Of a stretch of 24,190 nt of DNA, positions 19,475-24,190 are shown one piece after another. Each line of letters opens with the position of its first letter. Position 1 is the first letter of the stretch. Location of the stretch: NCBI GenBank assembly GCA_030374805.1, contig JARGSG010000166.1, positions 1 through 24,190 on the forward strand, read 5' to 3'. Both the position numbers and the translations under genes were made by a program. Source of the DNA: Gracilaria gracilis (lineage: Eukaryota; Rhodophyta; Florideophyceae; Gracilariales; Gracilariaceae). The notes under the pieces are model-generated. The model did no database searches. It saw only the letters and a program-made list of their open reading frames with translations, and was not told the origin of the DNA.

Positions 19475-20390
19475 GTACAACTTGTTGGATGCCATGCTGT
19501 CACTGACATCAAGCTGTTCACATGTGGCAAGTCTAGAATGGTACCTTGGTATGTGAAACTATGACTGATGACGTTCTGTACGCTCCACTGTGTTGGATGG
19601 TGGAAGAGCCACCATTGGATGAACGTGTCAGATGTGGTGCTGTGTCGAATATCAAGGTGTTCAGATGGGTTCGTACAGACAGACTGTACAGGAGGACACG
19701 TTGTCCAGAGTGGTCGTGGTGCACAGTGTGCACATGTAGCAATGTGGATACTTGGTACATGGTGCACGAGTGTTGACACTGTTGAGTGGTTGACATCATG
19801 TTCGGGTAGTGCTGCATGCACATGTATGTATCTGGATGCATGGAACTTGTTGGCTGTGTTTGGTTCACGTCATATGGTTTACAGGTACTTGTTGCTGGCG
19901 TGTGACTTGGTGAGCCTAGACATACACATTGCGGCGTCGTGTACTGATTACAGGTTGCAGGAAACAGGTGCGGGTGTTTGTGTATGGATTGTCGTGGTCT
20001 GGTCATTTTGGTGCGCTGTCGTGTTGTGTATATGCACTGTCATGGATGCGCATGGTTGTACATTGTTGTACATTGTTGTACATTGTTGTGCAATATTGTA
20101 CGGAATTGTTTTGCACTGATGTGCACTGCTGTGCACTGTTGTGCCTTGTTATTTGTAAGCTGCCATGAATTGTGGCAGCGTTACCATGTCATGTTAGAAG
20201 ATGATTGGTAGTATTGAGTGTCCCTGCTTAGTGGCTTAGGTTTTACTGCGAGTTGGAGTTGTTCGGTGGTGCGACGAAGAAGTGCTATATAAGTTGTGAG
20301 CTAAGCACCTCCAAGTAAATCCCAGCCAGAGCTGGCGAACTTCCCTTGCATCCCCTCAACTTTCCCTCCCAGCTATAACCTCCATCAAAG
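19475..20390. other. Unassigned noncoding segment with TATATAA and a TG-rich minisatellite; possible LTR of another family
   Basis: No ORF with recognisable family content is present. It starts near TGTTGGATGCC (19483), which looks like an LTR terminus, and contains CTATATAAG at about 20286-20294. It ends where copia D RT codons begin. It does not resemble the B/C LTR by eye, and no second copy or flanking duplication is present. It may be a solo LTR or a 5' LTR joined by internal deletion to copia D, but this is unproven. Confidence 0.4.
20056..20150 (+). repeat. Decamer minisatellite (TTGTACATTG, then TGTGCACTGT-like units)
   Basis: Three exact TTGTACATTG units at 20056-20085 are followed by a degenerate unit, then four units of a GTGCACTGNT type at 20111-20150. 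Every unit is centred on a palindromic hexamer, TGTACA or GTGCAC. Confidence 0.75.
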
Positions 20391-21479
20391 TTCAGTCAAG
20401 ATCTTAAAGACTTAGGATTTGAAGAACTTCCTAGTGCTCCGTGTGTGTTTAGGCGCCGCATTGGACACATCGCGTACGCATACATCCTTGTTTACGTTGA
20501 TGACCTCCTGGTTTTCACACCAACTGCTGCGCAACGTTTGTCGCTCTTGGAGGAGCTCAAAGGACTGTATGAACTTCGAGTTCAAGATCGAGTGAGCTTC
20601 TACCTTGGCGTTGAGATGACTTGGGCAGTAGATTTTGAGGGCCAACTTATGGGCCTCAAGCTTGGACAGCCGCTTTACATCGAGGGAGTGCTACGCCGAT
20701 TCGGACTGCACAACTCCAAGCCAGCTCCTAGTCCAATGGTGGAGTCGTTTTTCTCATCACTAGCCGCGGAGGAGGACAAGACTCCGAGGGACGTACAACT
20801 ATATCAGCAGATGATTGGGTCCTTGCTGTACTTGGCATTGCGCACGCGACTTGATATTCTTGCTCCAGTCCTTATCCTTGCACGATTCCAGAACGCTCTC
20901 ACAGCATACTGTCACAGAGCTGCGAAGCGAGTACTACGGTACCTGCGTGGGACTGTTGGCCATGGGTTGCTCTACCGACCTGGATCTCTGGACTTGAACG
21001 GCTTTGTGGACTCCGACTATGCTGGTGACACTACTGATCGTAAGTCAATGTCCGGATATGTGATCAAACTGGGATCAGCCACTTGCTTCTTCGGTGCGAG
21101 AAAACAAGCATCGATTGCGCTCTCCACTGGAGAAGCGGAGTACTACGCGTTGACCATGGCTGCTCAAGAGGTTATCTGGATATCGCGAGTGGTTCGGGAG
21201 AGCGGCTTTGATGTGAACGAGAAGGTCCCCATTCGCTCGGACAATCAATGTGCCATAGATTGGGCTGCTGGTGAGCGATGCTCTTCTGGACTTGCCAAGC
21301 ATATTTACGTGAAGCTTCATTTCATCAGACGTATGGTGAAAAACAATGTCACTGCTGTGGACTATGTTCCTAGTGAGCTAAACGATGCTGATATCCTAAC
21401 CAAACCGCTGAGCCCTGCAAGAATATTTGCAATTATCAAACGAATTGAACTTGGACAGGGACTCGAGGAGGAGTGTTGA
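20391..21479 (+). pseudogene. Copia D pol fragment: RT C-terminal half and RNase H
   Basis: The open frame is recognisable from about 20391 (SQDLKDLGFEELPSAPCVF), upstream of the first possible start, so the fragment is 5' truncated. RT catalytic motif YVDD lies in YILVYVDDLLVF near 20480-20515. Then comes the usual copia connection (YQQMIGSLLYLALRTRLDI). RNase H has VDSDYAG, ALSTGEAEYY, IRSDNQCAID and KHIYVKLHFIRR, with acidic residues in place. The protein ends LEEEC, whose codons are the polypurine tract and the first bases of the LTR; the TGA stop is 21477-21479. Gag, protease, integrase and the first half of RT are missing. No internal stop occurs across the 363 codons. Confidence 0.9.
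21465..21473 (+). promoter_or_regulatory. Polypurine tract of copia D
   Basis: GAGGAGGAG lies immediately before TGTTGATG, the LTR 5' terminus. This is the expected position of the plus-strand primer. It is also coding (Glu-Glu-Glu). Confidence 0.7.
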
Positions 21480-21614
21480 TGTTGGGACATGGTCGAGTGC
21501 CGGTCAGTCCTACAGGTTGGTCTCGGACTACTTGGAAGCAAAGTTGCAGATGACGATGGGCACTTTTGGGCACCCTCTTCGCAAAAGCGCATATGCGCCT
21601 CTGCTCCACCCCAA
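21474..21614 (+). repeat. Start of the copia D 3' LTR (about 140 bp), interrupted by copia C
   Basis: It begins TGTTGATGTTGGGAC right after the polypurine tract. It aligns imperfectly with the first 140 bp of the copia C LTR that follows: shared GGTCGAGTGCC, GTACTTGGAA-like, AAAGTTGCAG, TTTTGGGCACCCTC and AAAAGCGCATATGCG blocks. Either copia C integrated here, or the U3 of one LTR is duplicated in tandem. Confidence 0.65.
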
Positions 21615-22691
21615 TGTTCATGTATGGATGTGGTCGAGTGCCTGTTAGTCCCTCAAAGGTGCTCCAAGTACTTGGAATACAAAGTTGCAGGGGAGCATGG
21701 GCAGTTTTGGGCACCCTCATGAGAAAAGCGCATATGCGTGTCTCCGCGAACCGAACGTGATACTGCAATATGATTGGCTACTGCAAATGGCCACATGCAA
21801 TGTGGTTTGCACAAGTGGAACGTGTTGTATGGAGCGAGAAGGGCAGATGGAACAAGTGGTACGCTGTGATTGGCTGCAGCCTGTAGGTGGTGGCCAGTTA
21901 TGCATTAGCGGAGTATCTGTTATTATAGGCCATTGTGAGGGGTTGTGCAATGTATGCGATTGTAGGCTACTATGAAGGGTTTTGGAGCGAATGTGCGATT
22001 CTGAGCTGCGCGAGGGTGTTGGCTGTGCCAGACCGAAATTGTCAGTTTTTTAGAGCAAGATATGGATCATGGAGTTGGCATTGGATTTGGCACGATTTGA
22101 TTTAGTTGTTTGAATTCGTATTGTGTTTTGCGCGCGCTTTGGCTGTCAAAGTGTACACTTTGACAACGTGTGCAGTTATGTCGCTGGCTGCAACGGCGGC
22201 GGCGTGCGCTAGAGTATTTGTAGGTTGCGATCGCTGCCCGATCACTAAACTCGGGAAGAAGGTGGCCAACCCTCTTTGTTTGTCTTACTCATCTTCTTCA
22301 CTACTTTCCCCTTTCCTTCTCTAACCAGCGTTCGTTGCGTCAGGTTATGGGCCCAGAGCGTCGACTATTCGCAGACGTCACGCTCTTCTAACTTTTCATT
22401 TGGATTCTAAGAAGTTTTCCTATCTGCGACAGGTACGCGTATTGGGCGACCGAGCGAGCGAGCGCGAAGGACCGCGCTGATTTATCGCAAGTGACTAGCA
22501 GGGGCTAACTGGTGAACGCATATCTTTTGCTACTAACCTCCCTGGGACATCTCGTACGGATTGTAAAGCCCCTCGCTCTGAAGTTCGCAGAGCAGGGTAC
22601 GTCAAGAAGATATCGCATCTCACCTGGAGAGAGTAACCAGGGATCAGAGGTTCGGACCTCTAGGGTAACCGGAGCTAGATAACTCCTGCCA
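21615..22691 (+). repeat. LTR of copia C
   Basis: It begins TGTTCATGTATGG and ends CTGCCA. It is 1077 bp, the same length as the copia B LTR (15742-16818), and a close inverted copy of it. It contains GATTGGCT at 21772 and 21868, a CCACAT-GCA-ATGTGG inverted repeat (21791-21805), a perfect 22-bp palindrome (22144-22165) and a GAGCGAGCGAGCG run near 22450. The U3/R/U5 limits were not determined. Confidence 0.75.
22144..22165. promoter_or_regulatory. Perfect 22-bp palindrome in the copia C LTR
   Basis: The half-site TGTCAAAGTGT is followed immediately by its exact reverse complement ACACTTTGACA. Copia B has the same element with one change. It is a candidate binding site for a dimeric regulator. 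Confidence 0.55.
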
Positions 22692-23033
22692 GTGGACCCG
22701 CTGCTTCTTTCTTATTCTTCTTTCTTGTTTCCGGGTTTGAGTTCTGTCTCACCCGTGAGTATACTCCAGGCGTCGAGTACCCGAACTCCGCCTGTGATCG
22801 CGTACGGGACGCGTCCCGACGAGCGTTGTAGACTTCGTTACACGGTCTCCGCTGGCGCCTCGCTGTTGATTGTCGAGAGTACTCCACTCCAGCCTCTACC
22901 CTCTTTGTGTAACATAAGCATTGAGTCCCTCACACTGCTTGTCTTGTTGTTTGTCAAAAGTTACTTTTGTTTCTCTCTCCTGTTTTCTACTTGGTTTCCT
23001 GGATCTGGGTGTATTCGGAACGAGTCTTTCACA
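22692..23033 (+). promoter_or_regulatory. Copia C untranslated leader
   Basis: It lies between the LTR end and the presumed gag start. GTGGACCCGCTGC at its start is a possible primer-binding site. CTCACCCGTGAG (22748-22759) and CGGGACGCGTCCCG (22805-22818) are the two conserved short palindromes. The gag frame happens to be open through the whole leader here but not in copia B, so I do not treat the leader as coding. Confidence 0.6.
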
Positions 23034-24190
23034 CTGTCAGACTCGGAAAAGGAAACTGAAACCAACTCTGGTGTGAAGATTCCCCGCTTCCATGGCAAGC
23101 GCGGTGAGGATTACGCACTCTGGCGGCATCGTCTTCGTGCCGCATGTCGCATCAAAGGTGTCTGGAATGTTGTTAACACTGATGCTGAGCAGTCTGTATC
23201 CACTGATACCACTGGTACGGATGGTCAAGGATCTTCTGCAGAGGCCATTCGCACATTGCCTAAGCGTGAGAAGGCCTGTGGGATCATCATATGTGCACTT
23301 GGCGATGCTCCTCTACGTGTGGTAATGGACGTGGGTGATGATCCGGCACGAATGCTCAAGATGCTTGATGCGCGTTATGCATCTAATCGAACGGTTTCTC
23401 GGATCGCGGTTCAGACTCAACTGTTCCGTATGTCGTACAATGGACAGAACATGTCTGAATATGTCGATCAATTCACTGCATTGTTCTCACAGTTGGATCG
23501 CATGGGCAAGGATGCCGCTATTCCGGAATCGCATAAGGCTCCTATGCTTTTGGCTTCTATTGATCCGCAAAGTTCTTTGGAGTCTACCGCTGCGGCGTTG
23601 CGCACCAAGGAAATATCCGAACTGACTTGGGATTATGTTGCTACCACACTTATCGATGAGTACAATGCACGTCATATAACTTCTGGACGTAGTCGCAGTC
23701 GCAAGAAGAATAAAGAAAAGGTTCTGGAAGGCAGTCTGGTACCTCTGCAAGTGCAAATCATCGAGATGGAAATGAATCTGATGATGCTCCTACTAATCGT
23801 GCACTGGCAGCTGGTAGCACCAATGGTCATCACTGCGATTTTTGTGATCGTGATGGACACACTCAGGACCGATGCTACATGAACCCAGACAATCCGGACA
23901 ACCATTTACCGAAGAGTATCCTGGACAAGCTTACATTGAAGTCAAAAGATAAGCCGAAGACCTCTTCAAAATCATCTGGCAAATCGTCCAAGATCGAAAT
24001 AGCTGGCATGTCTATGGAGAAAGCAACGGTTCTACCACCCATTCAAAGAGACATGGACACTTACGCAGATAGTGGAGCGACCTCGCACTACTTCCATTCT
24101 GCTTCCGCATTCATTCCCAGTACACTGCATGATGTGGAGGAGCGTGTTATACAGCTTGCAGATAAGACATGTGTGTCTGCAACTCAGCGT
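23034..24190 (+). pseudogene. Copia C gag-protease (one frameshift; continues past the window end)
   Basis: The presumed start is CTG at 23034-23036, aligned with the ATG of copia A. It encodes KIPRFHGKRGEDYALWRHRL, then the capsid-like region with SRIAVQTQLFRMSYNGQNM. One G is missing near 23715 relative to copia B (AAAGAAAAG for AAAGGAAAAG), after which the correct reading continues in another frame. That frame has a CCHC knuckle CDFCDRDGHTQDRC near 23836-23880, KIEIAGMSMEKATVLPP, and protease YADSGATSHYFH near 24064-24100. It is still open at the window edge. Structural gag and aspartic protease of a Ty1/copia element; integrase and RT would follow outside the window. Confidence 0.88.

Larger units (their letters stand above)
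21615..24190 (+). mobile_element. Copia C (LTR, leader, gag, protease), runs off the window
   Basis: It lies on the plus strand and is nearly identical to copia B in inverted orientation (16818-15318 and then 8935-about 7873). It gives the uninterrupted reference for the LINE copy 3 insertion site. Its LTR lies directly downstream of the copia D pol and partial LTR in the same orientation. Confidence 0.85.

Noticed and set aside
19568..20119. 183-codon plus-strand ORF, Cys- and Val-rich
   Set aside because: It is a by-product of TG-rich repeats, has no recognisable domain, and overlaps other frames of equal length.
22645..22665. AGAGGTTCGGACCTCT, resembling a tRNA T-arm
   Set aside because: The loop lacks the conserved A58 pattern, and no acceptor, D or anticodon arms fit around it. 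It is treated as a simple LTR hairpin.
22692..23033. Gag-frame extension through the copia C leader (starting MDPLLLSYSS if GTG is read as Met)
   Set aside because: There is no ATG, and the frame is broken in copia B. The segment is the LTR-proximal leader with conserved palindromes, so coding is not supported.
1..24190. CRISPR arrays, bacterial operons, phage or plasmid functions
   Set aside because: No repeat-spacer pattern or prokaryotic gene was seen. All large ORFs are LINE or Ty1/copia proteins.

Overview
This window is a eukaryotic transposon graveyard. No host gene, rRNA, tRNA, CRISPR array or prokaryotic operon was recognised. It is built from two retrotransposon families: a non-LTR (LINE) element with an APE-type endonuclease and a reverse transcriptase, and a Ty1/copia-type LTR retrotransposon. 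The host cannot be named because every protein belongs to an element. The gene content would suit an oomycete, an early-diverging fungus, another protist or an invertebrate, and this is inference only. GC content looks close to 50 percent by eye.

Layout. 1-3919 (+) is LINE copy 1: part of the 5' leader, a frameshifted ORF1 and the 5' part of ORF2. At 3918-3919, across a 2-bp microhomology, it flips into LINE copy 2 (3918-6895, minus), which has the RT core, endonuclease and the end of ORF1. Copies 1 and 2 form a 2.04-kb inverted repeat (1883-3919 / 4856-6895) with a 0.94-kb spacer. Copy 2 abuts copia B (minus), whose pol lies at 6896-8935. The copia B gag is split by LINE copy 3 (8936-15317, minus), the most complete LINE, with a 14-nt poly(A) tail, a short 3'UTR, ORF2, ORF1 and a long GC-rich 5' region. 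Copia B resumes at 15318 with its gag N-terminus, leader and 5' LTR (15742-16818). The outer end of that LTR sits inside the integrase of an older element, copia A (16819-19474, minus). 19475-20390 is unassigned noncoding DNA with a decamer minisatellite. From 20391 the orientation is plus: the RT end and RNase H of copia D, a polypurine tract and about 140 bp of its 3' LTR, then copia C with an LTR at 21615-22691, leader and gag-protease to the window end. C is an inverted near-copy of B.

Function. The LINE would have encoded ORF1p (zinc ribbon, coiled coil, RNA-binding-like core) and ORF2p (endonuclease plus RT). ORF2 overlaps the ORF1 stop and has no in-frame ATG for about 220 codons, so it must be expressed by reinitiation, frameshifting or a non-AUG start. 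The copia family encodes gag with a CCHC knuckle, protease (DSG), integrase (HHCC plus DDE), RT (YVDD) and RNase H. No copy in the window has every frame intact, although LINE copies differ by well under 1 percent over long stretches. Most lesions are single-base indels, so either the copies are young or the assembly is imperfectly polished.

I did not find a clear new defence or metabolic system. The most interesting signals are the LINE ORF1/ORF2 coupling, the transposase-like zinc ribbon in ORF1, paired short palindromes with a compensatory change in the copia leader, an ATG-to-CTG change at the presumed gag start, a perfect 22-bp palindrome in the LTR, and a GC-rich hairpin-laden block at the LINE 5' end.
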